DNA of 64,000 bases from Candidatus Woesearchaeota archaeon (lineage in GTDB: Archaea > Nanobdellota > Nanobdellia > Woesearchaeales > JACJVV01). The notes beneath the pieces are model-generated. The model saw only the letters and a program-made list of their open reading frames with translations. It was not told where the DNA came from and ran no database searches. The position numbers and the translations under genes were made by a program. Positions 9,681-18,148 of the stretch are shown in pieces (position 1 is the stretch's first letter; every line of letters begins with the position of its first letter). The stretch spans positions 156,069 to 220,068 of the forward strand of contig JACJVV010000003.1 in NCBI GenBank assembly GCA_020637495.1. The letters run 5' to 3'.

Positions 9681-10750
9681 TTTTTTCCTCCGTAGACTTC
9701 TTTTGGGTCTACCAATCTTTTTTCTGTCGTCTTGAATCTGCCATCAATCATCTGGTCATAAAAGCAAGTAGCATATCCTTCATGGCATGCAAAAGGCTTT
9801 TCCTGCGTAACCTTCATCAGAAGAGTATCCTTGTAGCAGTTCCGGTATACCTTCTTCAGATACTCAAATTTTCCAGAAGATTCACCGACCAGAATCTCGC
9901 GTTCCTGAGATGCGCTATATCTCCACATCTTCCCTGTTTCAATTGATTTCTGCAAAGTGTTTCTATTCTGAGAACATAGATACAATACTTTCCCATTCAT
10001 ATTCTGCACTATAGCTGGCATAATACCTAAACCATTTACAAAATCCAATTGATTCGTGTCTATAACCTCATCAAGAGATATCTTTCCTGTGTAGAATGCC
10101 ATACCTATAACTGAATTTGCACCAAGCTTCTCAAGCTCCCAAACATCCTTGATATCTCTTATCCCACCTGCTCCAGTAAGCTTGATATTAGATCTCTTCT
10201 TCAAAGCCCTAAAAAGCGGAAGATCTGTTCCTTGCATCTTCCCTTCTCCATCAACATAGGTGCATTGTATCTCACTGCAGAAATCTTCGAGGCCAGAAGC
10301 AACAAGCAATGGGTCTACATCAAGAGTCTCTTTCCATCCGTTTATGGCAACCTTGTCATCCTTGACATCCAAAGCGACTATAAGATTCTTCTTCCCTATC
10401 GCTTCAGATGTTGATGCAAGAAAATCATATTCCAAACCGGAGTAATCAAAGCAGGAACTTCCTGCAATCACTTTTTTTGCTCCTAAGTCCATCAATTGCT
10501 TTGCCTTTTCTGGAGTTCTTACACCTCCGCCCACTCTTGCATCAACTCTCTGCACAATGTATTCTATCGCTTCCAGATTATTCCCAGTTCCCATGGCGGC
10601 ATTCAGATCAATAACATTTATCTTCATGCCATTAGATGCAAAAAGTTCAGTCATCTGCTGATATGATGGTTGGATGTCGATACCTTTTACTTTTCCTTGA
10701 ATAAGCTGGACAACTTTTCCGTCCAGCAAATCGATACATGGATATATCAT
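9677..10750 (-). CDS. hisA-hisI: HisA-HisI fusion: ProFAR isomerase + phosphoribosyl-AMP cyclohydrolase
   Basis: A 357-residue two-enzyme protein. Residues 1-228 form the HisA beta/alpha barrel: CIDLLDGK with Asp7, VGGGVRT, IVALDVK with Asp128 and the TGAGGIRD phosphate loop. Residues about 236-337 are HisI: MPAIVQN, SSGKFEYLKKVYRNC and ACHEGYATCFYD, which keeps the paired zinc cysteines. The DxDxD magnesium triad of HisI is degenerate (NCYKD). HisI does step three and HisA step four, so the fusion joins consecutive steps. A GGAGGTGA site overlaps the end of the upstream gene. Confidence 0.85.
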   Translation of the reverse strand: MIYPCIDLLDGKVVQLIQGKVKGIDIQPSYQQMTELFASNGMKINVIDLNAAMGTGNNLEAIEYIVQRVDARVGGGVRTPEKAKQLMDLGAKKVIAGSSCFDYSGLEYDFLASTSEAIGKKNLIVALDVKDDKVAINGWKETLDVDPLLVASGLEDFCSEIQCTYVDGEGKMQGTDLPLFRALKKRSNIKLTGAGGIRDIKDVWELEKLGANSVIGMAFYTGKISLDEVIDTNQLDFVNGLGIMPAIVQNMNGKVLYLCSQNRNTLQKSIETGKMWRYSASQEREILVGESSGKFEYLKKVYRNCYKDTLLMKVTQEKPFACHEGYATCFYDQMIDGRFKTTEKRLVDPKEVYGGKK

Positions 10751-10755
10751 CTAAA

Positions 10756-11328
10756 TCACCTCCATTGTTGCAGGTATTTCTCTGCTTCAATAAATGCTAT
10801 ATCAACTGCAGCTTTAGCTGTATCAGCACCTATGACTAGATTTCTTTTCCTTGCATCAAAGTAAGTATCAGCAAGTTTCTCTGACCATCCTCCTGTACTC
10901 CTTAAAGCAATCATAGGTATATTTGCTTGATATGCTACTGCAAGCTCTGTCAATGTTCCAGATCCTCCTGAGACTGAGATGATAGCATCACAACTCATAA
11001 CAAGAACAGATTCTCTTGGACCACCACGTTCAGCACCGCAAGAGATGATGATATCAGCACTCTTCTCATAGATATCCTTACCTTTACCATATGTAACCCC
11101 TACAGTAGTACCATCATATTTTTTTGCACCCCTGCATGCAGCTGTAGATAGGCTATCATAGTCTTTCTCCGCACCGAAGAAAAGTATCCCTCCTCTTCTT
11201 GCAATCTCTGAACCTAACTCTTCAGCAATATCCTCTATTCTCTTTGCGTAATTAAGATCTGAAGCAGATCCCATAACTCCTATCTGGAGCTTTCTTTTAT
11301 TTGAAATCGTTGAATTATCCACTATCAT
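10756..11328 (-). CDS. LOG/TIGR00725-like Rossmann-fold nucleotide-binding protein
   Basis: A 190-residue protein of the SLOG superfamily. The N-terminal GVMGSASDLNYA is a Rossmann phosphate loop, and GGPRESV and SGGSGTLTELA match the PGGxGTxxE motif of lysine decarboxylase-like/LOG proteins. LOG relatives release bases from nucleoside monophosphates, but this subgroup has no proven reaction. It leads the his operon with five bases before hisA-hisI, so a role in nucleotide handling linked to histidine synthesis is possible. The start has a strong GGAGG at 11335-11339, just after a small hairpin. Confidence 0.75.
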   Translation of the reverse strand: MIVDNSTISNKRKLQIGVMGSASDLNYAKRIEDIAEELGSEIARRGGILFFGAEKDYDSLSTAACRGAKKYDGTTVGVTYGKGKDIYEKSADIIISCGAERGGPRESVLVMSCDAIISVSGGSGTLTELAVAYQANIPMIALRSTGGWSEKLADTYFDARKRNLVIGADTAKAAVDIAFIEAEKYLQQWR

Positions 11329-11334
11329 TTTAAT

Positions 11335-11397
11335 CCTCCATAGCTTCCGCTATCTTTTTGTTGTTTTACTTTTATCTTGTTAACAAAAAATAATATA
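11335..11397 (-). promoter_or_regulatory. his operon leader: TATA, hairpin and Shine-Dalgarno site
   Basis: On the minus strand a TATA-like TATATTA (11391-11397) is followed by a leader of roughly 40 bases that ends in the hairpin ATAGC-GGAA-GCTAT (11340-11353) directly touching GGAGG (11335-11339) before the ATG at 11328. The first gene of the operon thus has a true leader, unlike the leaderless genes nearby. The hairpin could modulate ribosome access. The rest of 11398-11659 holds no gene I can support. Confidence 0.45.
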
Positions 11398-11659
11398 CCG
11401 TTCGGCAGATCGTTAGTAAGACTCGTTTACATGACTGCCTCATAACCCTCTGTCTTTTTTGCTAGCTATGCAGAATATTATTGTAGAAAAGAGTATTAAC
11501 TAAGTGTAAGAAAGATGAATCATTTGATGATGATTGAAATTTAGAGTCATAACTAGAAAAACCGTATTTACTGACGATGAATATAATCAACTCTTGTCAT
11601 GATAAGCATAGAGAATGCTATGAAGTATAAAAACTTTGTGGTTGATATTATATTGGGAG

Positions 11660-12721
11660 TTATTTCTTAGAATATGCTTCTATGGATCTTATGAATTGCT
11701 TGAACTGGTTTGCATTCTTAGGCTTATTCGTATGTCTTGCCCTTTCCCAATCTATATGGATTGGTTCAACTAATCTTCCGTTCTTTCTTATGATTATATG
11801 CTTTACAGGGCGTGCCATTTCATTCTTCTGGATGCCAAGCTTGTCTAGAAGTTCCATCTGGTCCATGATCTTTTTTAGAATTTGATCAGGCTTATGTGAC
11901 TGGATATATTCAAGGATAAGCTCACCATCAATGAATTCTGAGATGCATATATCTTCATCAGCAAAATACAGTTTAGGAGCTAGATTATATTTCTCAAGCT
12001 TCTTAAGCCAGTTTGCTTCAAATTCAACAGTTGACATAGCTTCACTACCTGGCTTCTTCGTTTTTATCACAGATTCTTTGTTCTTGTAAGTGCATCTATA
12101 GACTATACCGCGCTTCCCTTTACCTAAATAATGAGGGTCTTTTGCTCCCATTGCATTGAGTTTCTTCAAGAGAGATGATTTAGTCATCCTGTAGCAATAT
12201 AGTTTTTCAAGCATTATGCTTTTCTCTTCCAATAATTCTGACTCAAAAAGATAATCTCTAATTAGCTCATCTACTTTTACCTTCTTTGTCAAAGAACTGA
12301 ATATCATCAGTATGATACCATCATCGTTTAAGTGTTTGTTCACATCCGCTAAGAATCTTGCTATTATCTCATATCCTTTATTACCGCCAGTCGTATATAG
12401 CCTAATGCTGTCTGGATCCTTGGCATCTGGAAGATAGGGAGGATTGAATATTATGACATCAAATTTCTCTTTTTTATGGACATTTGAGAACAAATTGCTC
12501 TCATAGAATTTTGCACCTTTGCAATAAATTGAACTCTTGCAGTGCTTTATCACTTTAGGATTGACATCTATGCCTGTGACATATTCTGTCTTCTTTAGCG
12601 CTTCCTCGCATTGGATGCCTGAACCACAACCTACATCAAGAACCTTGTCCCCTTGTTCTACTAGCTTTTTCACATATCCTGCAAGAAGATAACTGTCTTC
12701 ATCAGGCTCGTAGATATCCAT
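11660..12721 (-). CDS. PrmC/HemK-like methyltransferase fused to a kinase-like domain
   Basis: A 353-residue protein. Residues 1-190 form a class I methyltransferase: EPDEDSYLL, VLDVGCGSGIQ for SAM binding and NPPYLPD, the catalytic motif of enzymes that methylate the release-factor glutamine. Residues about 195-353 resemble archaeal protein-kinase-like COG2112 proteins: a glycine loop GKGKRGIVY, a lysine in SVIKTK and a metal aspartate in HIDWERA. The usual HRD loop is not evident. The methyl target is probably aRF1 by analogy with Mtq2/PrmC; the substrate of the second domain is unknown. Both domains are normally separate genes. Confidence 0.72.
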   Translation of the reverse strand: MDIYEPDEDSYLLAGYVKKLVEQGDKVLDVGCGSGIQCEEALKKTEYVTGIDVNPKVIKHCKSSIYCKGAKFYESNLFSNVHKKEKFDVIIFNPPYLPDAKDPDSIRLYTTGGNKGYEIIARFLADVNKHLNDDGIILMIFSSLTKKVKVDELIRDYLFESELLEEKSIMLEKLYCYRMTKSSLLKKLNAMGAKDPHYLGKGKRGIVYRCTYKNKESVIKTKKPGSEAMSTVEFEANWLKKLEKYNLAPKLYFADEDICISEFIDGELILEYIQSHKPDQILKKIMDQMELLDKLGIQKNEMARPVKHIIIRKNGRLVEPIHIDWERARHTNKPKNANQFKQFIRSIEAYSKK

Positions 12722-12794
12722 GATGACAATGTATCAAGTATGTATATAATATTTATGGAAAAATAATATAAACAACCATCATCTTGGCAGATCC

Positions 12795-13532
12795 ATGAAA
12801 CATCTGGAGAAAACATGGTATCATGCAAGAAAGAACAAAGGAAAGACCATATTAGCAATAGTGCTCGATGCTATATTCCTAGTAATATTCCTGAACCTGA
12901 TGCTTCAATACATGCCAAGCATATCAGATAACATAATAAAATACAATGATATTCTTGATGAGATCGGACCTGAAAAGTCTCTTGAGAGATTAGGTGATAG
13001 AGCTCAAGATATAATCATACTTGAGAAAGAGTTGGATATGCTGTTCATTGAACTTATAGGAGGGATAGTCCTCGCATTCAATGTATTGCTAATGCTTACA
13101 ATGGCGCTTCTTGCAAATGATTGGAGCATCAGATTCATAGGCAAAGTGTTAGGAATAAATATAGCTGGGCAAGCAATACTACTGCTTGTCTTTGCGACTA
13201 TGATAGATGTCAAATCAGCACTTTTGGGAGTATTCCAGCAATCAAGCGTATCACTATTCGTATTCATAGCTTTCATATATATTGTATACTATTTCGTATG
13301 GTTATTTATCATATCAGAAAAGCCAATAAAATTCCTGAGAAAGAGCTGGTTCGGATACATATGGAGATATTTGATAGTCAATCTTCTCCTTGTTGCATTC
13401 CTTATGTTCACACAAGTTCCATTGCTGATAGAGGGATCATTAGGATTAATTCTTATGCTTGCTATCGTGATAATAGTATTCATACCTTATATCACACTGT
13501 CTAAGGCTTATCTAATTGAATACATCAAGTAG
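12795..13532 (+). CDS. Unrecognised multi-pass membrane protein (paralogue A)
   Basis: A 245-residue protein with a basic amphipathic start (MKHLEKTWYHARKNKGK) and about six hydrophobic segments. It resembles in size, start and layout the two membrane proteins at 13563-14348 and 15009-15755: each begins with a short basic helix, then a TM segment containing Asp and a long extracytoplasmic loop. No catalytic motif is seen. It is transcribed away from the PrmC-like gene. Function unknown. Confidence 0.6.
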   Translation: MKHLEKTWYHARKNKGKTILAIVLDAIFLVIFLNLMLQYMPSISDNIIKYNDILDEIGPEKSLERLGDRAQDIIILEKELDMLFIELIGGIVLAFNVLLMLTMALLANDWSIRFIGKVLGINIAGQAILLLVFATMIDVKSALLGVFQQSSVSLFVFIAFIYIVYYFVWLFIISEKPIKFLRKSWFGYIWRYLIVNLLLVAFLMFTQVPLLIEGSLGLILMLAIVIIVFIPYITLSKAYLIEYIK

Positions 13533-13562
13533 AAGGAAAATGTATAAGTACCAACATCTATA

Positions 13563-14348
13563 TCATTTCTCAAAATAACTCTTGAACACAACCCTTGCCA
13601 GAGTAAAGCATGGCACAACTATCACAACAGCATACATCAATAGCAGATAATAGTTCAGTGATGCAATAAATTCCCCTATGAATGGATGACTGAGCAAGAA
13701 TATAAGTACTACCATCAGCAGATATACAGGGAATAGTTTCTTGAATTTCTTTAAACCAGTCGAGAATGAGCGTCTGAGATTATCTTTTCTTTCAAGAAGG
13801 AAAGATATCATCATGAAATATCCGATGAATATCAGTAAAGCAATGTCAAAATATCCAAAATAGGTATTCCCAAGATTGAACCTTGGCCTAATCGTGTCAA
13901 GGAAGAAGAAGTACAATGAGACTAACTCATTCAATGATAATATCAATATCCAAGGTATCGATATAATAAAGAATCTCTTCAGGAATTTAGTCAATTCATC
14001 AATTGATATATGCCCTATATTGAATGCCACATATGTTGAGGCACCAACTAGGAAACTGAAGATAAAATAAATGTTCAGCATAAGCAATAATGCAAGCAAG
14101 ATGACAAAGAACATGTAGCCTGCTGTCAATGGATTTATGAATATCTGGGAGAAAGTAGGATCACTTCCCAATCCTTGTGCTGAGACTGCAATGGCACCTA
14201 TAGCATCAAGGTACTCCTGTATCTTGTATAAATAAGCAGATGATATGAATCCAAATATCAGGATGAAGAGAGTATCAATTATTGCTGCATTCATCAGATT
14301 AATCTTATGCTTCATGGTCAACTTGAATGCTAATCTTATCTTATTCAT
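13563..14348 (-). CDS. Unrecognised multi-pass membrane protein (paralogue B)
   Basis: A membrane protein of 261 residues from the ATG at 14348 (an upstream in-frame start at 14375 would overlap the oxidoreductase gene more). About six hydrophobic segments follow a basic N-terminal helix. It is the last gene of a three-gene operon, overlapping the DsbA-like gene by 8 bases. The arrangement of two related membrane proteins around a thiol oxidoreductase suggests a joint role at the membrane, but none can be named. Confidence 0.6.
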   Translation of the reverse strand: MNKIRLAFKLTMKHKINLMNAAIIDTLFILIFGFISSAYLYKIQEYLDAIGAIAVSAQGLGSDPTFSQIFINPLTAGYMFFVILLALLLMLNIYFIFSFLVGASTYVAFNIGHISIDELTKFLKRFFIISIPWILILSLNELVSLYFFFLDTIRPRFNLGNTYFGYFDIALLIFIGYFMMISFLLERKDNLRRSFSTGLKKFKKLFPVYLLMVVLIFLLSHPFIGEFIASLNYYLLLMYAVVIVVPCFTLARVVFKSYFEK

Positions 14349-15012
14349 CCTGTTCACCATATACATGTGATCCATTTGCTAGATCAGATATCTCTTTCTT
14401 TATCATCTCATCATATACCTCAAAAGTATGAAGACCTTCAATCCTTATGCCATTAAGGAATGTTGTAGGGGTTCCTCTGACCTTAAGGTTAGAAGCATGG
14501 ATACTGTCCAACTGTATGATCCTGTCAATAGTATTGTTGCTCATGCAAAGCTGAAACCTTGCATCATCTATCCCTAAAGTATCTATATAACCAAGGACGT
14601 TGTCTACTGTATATTGTGCAGAAAAAAGGTAATCTGCAAGCTCATATGACTTTCCCTGCTCTTTTGTGCATTCAAACGCTTTTGCTGCAAACACCTCAGT
14701 CTCATCATCAAAATCGACAAGATGCTTGAAAAGGAAATTGACTTCAGGATGCTCCTGCATCAAAGTATCGATTGTAAGATGCTGCTCAACACATACTGGG
14801 CAATTGAAACTGAAGAAATATGCAAACGTGATATTAGAGCTTGAATTTGTCCCCCTATATGCATCATCAAATGTTAGACTATTATGCAATGAGGTATTGA
14901 ATGATTGGATCTCTGGGCTATGCACAATAAATACAGCATTAAGCAGAGATGCAAAGAATACTGATATCACCAATATCCCAATTAATAATTCCAGATAATG
15001 TGATGTCTTCAT
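14341..15012 (-). CDS. DsbA-like membrane-anchored thiol:disulfide oxidoreductase
   Basis: A 223-residue protein. Residues about 7-30 are a single N-terminal TM anchor, and the rest faces outward. FSFNCPVCVEQH carries the CPVC redox pair of the thioredoxin fold, and VRGTPTTFLNG carries the cis-proline loop, so it fits the DsbA/thioredoxin_4 family that puts disulfides into exported proteins. Its natural partner is the DsbB-like protein at 53688-54206, which would reoxidise it. It overlaps its upstream neighbour by 4 bases and its downstream neighbour by 8, so the operon is translationally coupled. Confidence 0.82.
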   Translation of the reverse strand: MKTSHYLELLIGILVISVFFASLLNAVFIVHSPEIQSFNTSLHNSLTFDDAYRGTNSSSNITFAYFFSFNCPVCVEQHLTIDTLMQEHPEVNFLFKHLVDFDDETEVFAAKAFECTKEQGKSYELADYLFSAQYTVDNVLGYIDTLGIDDARFQLCMSNNTIDRIIQLDSIHASNLKVRGTPTTFLNGIRIEGLHTFEVYDEMIKKEISDLANGSHVYGEQDE

Positions 15013-15755
15013 TTTTTTATAGAATTATCAGCTATTCTGAAAGATATCTTTGAAAGCTTTACATCAAACACAATGAACTTATTTACTGACAGCCATAGAG
15101 ATACCATTATGAAATATACCCCCTGCACTATAGAGTTGTAGATACCAAACATGCCATATGATTGATTTGGAAGAAGCTTGAATATGAAGACAAGAATATT
15201 CGCTATGATGAAAGCAACCGCAAGGAAGAATATATCTGCTGCAAGCATCTTCAAGAAAGTCTTCTTGATGCTTTTTAGTCCATTCCATAATGACATAAAT
15301 AGATTATTTGTATTTTGCATGAATATTTGTGAATTAGTAAACACCAAATACCCAAGCAAATAAAATAACATAGCAATTATGAACCTAATCCTATCCAAAT
15401 TCTCAGGGATGATTATCCTATTACTTATCTGCGTTGGTATCATTGAAACAAAGAATATAACTACAGCTAATATCAACGCTGATACTGTGTGTTTCCACAA
15501 AACTTCCAGATATGACATCTTGAAGTTTATTAGCCTTAGGAACAGATATTTCAAGAATGAATATGATAATATCAGAGCCAGCAATATCAAGAATGAACCA
15601 CTTAAAGCAGAGCTCAGATCAGTTACAGTACTTGAATATCTCTCTGCAAAAGCTCCGATCTGTACAATTATTAATAAGAATATCAGATCGATAACAAGTG
15701 AGATGTAAAATCTTTTTGTAGCAAGATGCTTGGATGATTCAACTAGACTTTTCAT
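15009..15755 (-). CDS. Unrecognised multi-pass membrane protein (paralogue C)
   Basis: A 248-residue protein with a short N-terminal polar stretch and about six hydrophobic segments, similar in layout to the proteins at 12795 and 13563. It is the first gene of the operon with the DsbA-like protein, whose start it overlaps by 4 bases. No motif reveals a function. The shared layout of three proteins within 3 kb points to local gene duplication. Confidence 0.6.
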   Translation of the reverse strand: MKSLVESSKHLATKRFYISLVIDLIFLLIIVQIGAFAERYSSTVTDLSSALSGSFLILLALILSYSFLKYLFLRLINFKMSYLEVLWKHTVSALILAVVIFFVSMIPTQISNRIIIPENLDRIRFIIAMLFYLLGYLVFTNSQIFMQNTNNLFMSLWNGLKSIKKTFLKMLAADIFFLAVAFIIANILVFIFKLLPNQSYGMFGIYNSIVQGVYFIMVSLWLSVNKFIVFDVKLSKISFRIADNSIKK

Positions 15756-15815
15756 ACTGACAATCCAGAAAGAGTGATTTATAAAGATTGTTAAATATAG
15801 ACAATACTGAACAAG

Positions 15816-16814
15816 CTAACTGCTCAGTATGTGTGGATCCTTCTTGAGCATGACCGATACTACAATTGGGAATATCAATGTTGTTGCAAATATCATTATT
15901 AGCAATGTGGAATATATATCGTGGCTGATCAGACCATTCCGAAAAGCTACAAGGCTTAGAACAAGACCAACTGATCCCCGACTGTTCATTGCCCAACCGA
16001 TTAGATACAACTGAGTGAGTTTAAGGTCTACAAAAGGCTTCGAGAGTAAAGTACCCACTAATTTTCCTATCAAAGCAACAGCTATGACAAACACTATGAA
16101 GATCGGGTTGAAAGCGAGAGACCTGAAATCGAATGCTATGCCTAAACTTATGAAAAAGAATGGTATGAAAGCATACTTGGCTATAATCTCTGAGAATTTG
16201 ACGAGCTTAGTATCCCTAAACCTCTGCATAATGACCCCTACTATGAAAGCTCCAAATATCACAATCAACAACAGATTATCAACAAAACTTGATTCGCCTG
16301 CTACATAGCTTATCACCATGAAAATGAATATGCCGATTATGTCATCAATAAGTCCAGCTTCTATTATCAACGTTCCAATTTTAGTATGCAATTTTTTCAG
16401 AAACAATAAAACTTCAATATTAGTAGCTTCAGCTGTGATGCTCATGCATATAGCTATAATCAAGGATACAGTAACAGAAAACTTCAATAGCATGAATAAT
16501 ACGAATGAGAAAGCGAATGTGAAGAATGCGGCCATAATAGCAAGGACAAGACTGTCATGCTCTTCCTTGTAAAGCAGCTCCTTTGAAGAATTCAGGCCAG
16601 CTATCAGCATAGTCAATATTATACCAACATCCCCCAATATATCTATTATATGATCATTAGGACTGATCAGCAAAGGATGTATCTGCGGGAGTCCCATGAA
16701 GAAACCTACAAGCAGAAGCGATATCACATGAGGAATTCGCATCCTGCTGAAAGCATAGACAACAGTATTCGCTATCACTATGCATAATAATATTGTATAG
16801 AGTGCATCCATCAT
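15816..16814 (-). CDS. Cation:proton antiporter, CPA2/KefB-NapA type
   Basis: A protein of 332 residues from the ATG at 16814; a longer frame begins with TTG at 16832. About ten hydrophobic segments match the CPA2 transporter core: RMRIPHVISLLLVGFFMG in the second helix, and AGLIDDIIGI carries the paired acidic residues at the ion site. NSRGSVGLVL follows in a late helix. Family members exchange Na+ or K+ for H+. It is shorter than the usual 380-400 residues and lacks any C-terminal regulatory domain. Confidence 0.8.
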   Translation of the reverse strand: MMDALYTILLCIVIANTVVYAFSRMRIPHVISLLLVGFFMGLPQIHPLLISPNDHIIDILGDVGIILTMLIAGLNSSKELLYKEEHDSLVLAIMAAFFTFAFSFVLFMLLKFSVTVSLIIAICMSITAEATNIEVLLFLKKLHTKIGTLIIEAGLIDDIIGIFIFMVISYVAGESSFVDNLLLIVIFGAFIVGVIMQRFRDTKLVKFSEIIAKYAFIPFFFISLGIAFDFRSLAFNPIFIVFVIAVALIGKLVGTLLSKPFVDLKLTQLYLIGWAMNSRGSVGLVLSLVAFRNGLISHDIYSTLLIMIFATTLIFPIVVSVMLKKDPHILSS

Positions 16815-16896
16815 GTTTTCTGAATATAACAACTATTTATATTTAACCATTCAGTGACTACTAAAATACTTAAATAGATTTACTGGAATTATCTGT

Positions 16897-17604
16897 ATGC
16901 GAGAAAAAATACTAAAAAAGATAAAAAAGAGACCTGTAGTCATAGAAGGCTTTCCTGGTTTTGGGTTGATAGGGAGCATAGTCACTGAATTCTTGATAGG
17001 ACATATGTCATGTGAGAAGCTAGATGACCATTATTTTGAAGATCTACCTGCAAATATAGCAATCCACGACGGAAAGCTTGTCGAACCGATAGGGATATAT
17101 TATAATGAGAGATTTAATATCGTAATCATACATTCAATATTACCAAGTGCAGGGATAGAATGGAAAGCTGCTGATTTTGTGCTTGACATATGCACTAAAG
17201 TCAGTGCCAGAGAACTAATATCTATAGAGGGTGTTGGAAGCGGAGAAGAATCTAAAGGGAGGACATTCTTTTTCTCGACTGATAATAGACGCTCTGAAGA
17301 ACTCAAGAGCATAGGTCTTAAGCCAATGAAAGAAGGCATAATCATGGGAGTCACATCAGCATTGCTGCTGAAGAAGAATCTTCCAGTAACATGCATCTTT
17401 GGAGAGGCAAATGCAGGAATGCCCGACAACAATGCAGCTGCAAAGATAGTTGAAGTTCTTGATAAGATGATAGGACTTAATGTTGACCCTAAACCGCTTA
17501 AACAAAGCGCGAAAGAATTCGAAGAAAAATTCAAGGCGATATTCAGCCAAATGCAGACTGCAAATGACGAGAAAGATAAGAAAATGCTTAGCTATGTTGG
17601 ATAG
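16897..17604 (+). CDS. PAC2 family protein (proteasome assembly chaperone-like)
   Basis: A 235-residue protein of the PAC2 family (COG2047). VIEGFPGFGLIGSI near the start is the family signature, followed by a central fold with ISIEGVGSGE, and GITSALLL-like and EANAGMPDNNAAA stretches. Eukaryotic relatives chaperone proteasome alpha-ring assembly; the archaeal role is unproven. The last 40 residues are a charged helix. It converges with the next gene and overlaps it by 17 bases. Confidence 0.82.
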   Translation: MREKILKKIKKRPVVIEGFPGFGLIGSIVTEFLIGHMSCEKLDDHYFEDLPANIAIHDGKLVEPIGIYYNERFNIVIIHSILPSAGIEWKAADFVLDICTKVSARELISIEGVGSGEESKGRTFFFSTDNRRSEELKSIGLKPMKEGIIMGVTSALLLKKNLPVTCIFGEANAGMPDNNAAAKIVEVLDKMIGLNVDPKPLKQSAKEFEEKFKAIFSQMQTANDEKDKKMLSYVG

Positions 17605-18148
17605 TTTCGCGTTTTTGGTATTCCATTGTTTCAAGCTTTTCTCTCAAACCATCTATCAATCTAGAGATAGAACTGAATAGTGTACCTTCTCTAATAGATT
17701 CTGAATAGTCAATGCCTATGAAATAAGGAGTGTTACTTACATGTTCCATCCTAATTCTAATATCATCAGGAGTTGGAATCGCAAGATCATGACCGACTTG
17801 GTATCCAACATTCAAGAAACTCGAACTTAGATATTCAGGCTCAACCTCATACAACAAGCCCCATATGAATCCTGAGATCTCGTGAGAATACCTATTGAAT
17901 ATGACTGTTGGCCATCCTTGCCTCACAAATGGTTCTGCTGAGATATCTTGATCATCATTATTAATATCCCCACGACGAAGAAAACCATAATATTCCTTGA
18001 ACTTACAGTCACCTGCACGCACAAGAATCTCGTTCTCAAGAAGAGTATTTAGATTATCATGCAAGTCTACCATAATAGGGATATGCCTTTTATCTAGATT
18101 ATATTCACTAACCAATTTGTCGATATATTCCTGTATATCTGGATTCAT
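17588..18148 (-). CDS. Unrecognised acidic protein
   Basis: A 186-residue soluble protein with no family I recognise. Notable stretches are RHIPIMVDLHDNL and HEISGFIWGLLYEVEPEYL. No membrane segment or signal is seen. The ATG at 18148 is about 25 bases after a TATA box (TTTATAAG on the minus strand near 18170-18178), so it is probably leaderless. It borders the AT-rich non-coding region at 18.2-18.9 kb and overlaps the end of the PAC2 gene. Confidence 0.55.
   Translation of the reverse strand: MNPDIQEYIDKLVSEYNLDKRHIPIMVDLHDNLNTLLENEILVRAGDCKFKEYYGFLRRGDINNDDQDISAEPFVRQGWPTVIFNRYSHEISGFIWGLLYEVEPEYLSSSFLNVGYQVGHDLAIPTPDDIRIRMEHVSNTPYFIGIDYSESIREGTLFSSISRLIDGLREKLETMEYQKRETIQHS

Noticed and set aside
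11526..11574. Possible C/D box RNA (TGATGAT ... CTGA)
   Set aside because: Only one C-like and one D-like box, no clear C'/D' pair or terminal stem; such short boxes are expected by chance in this composition.
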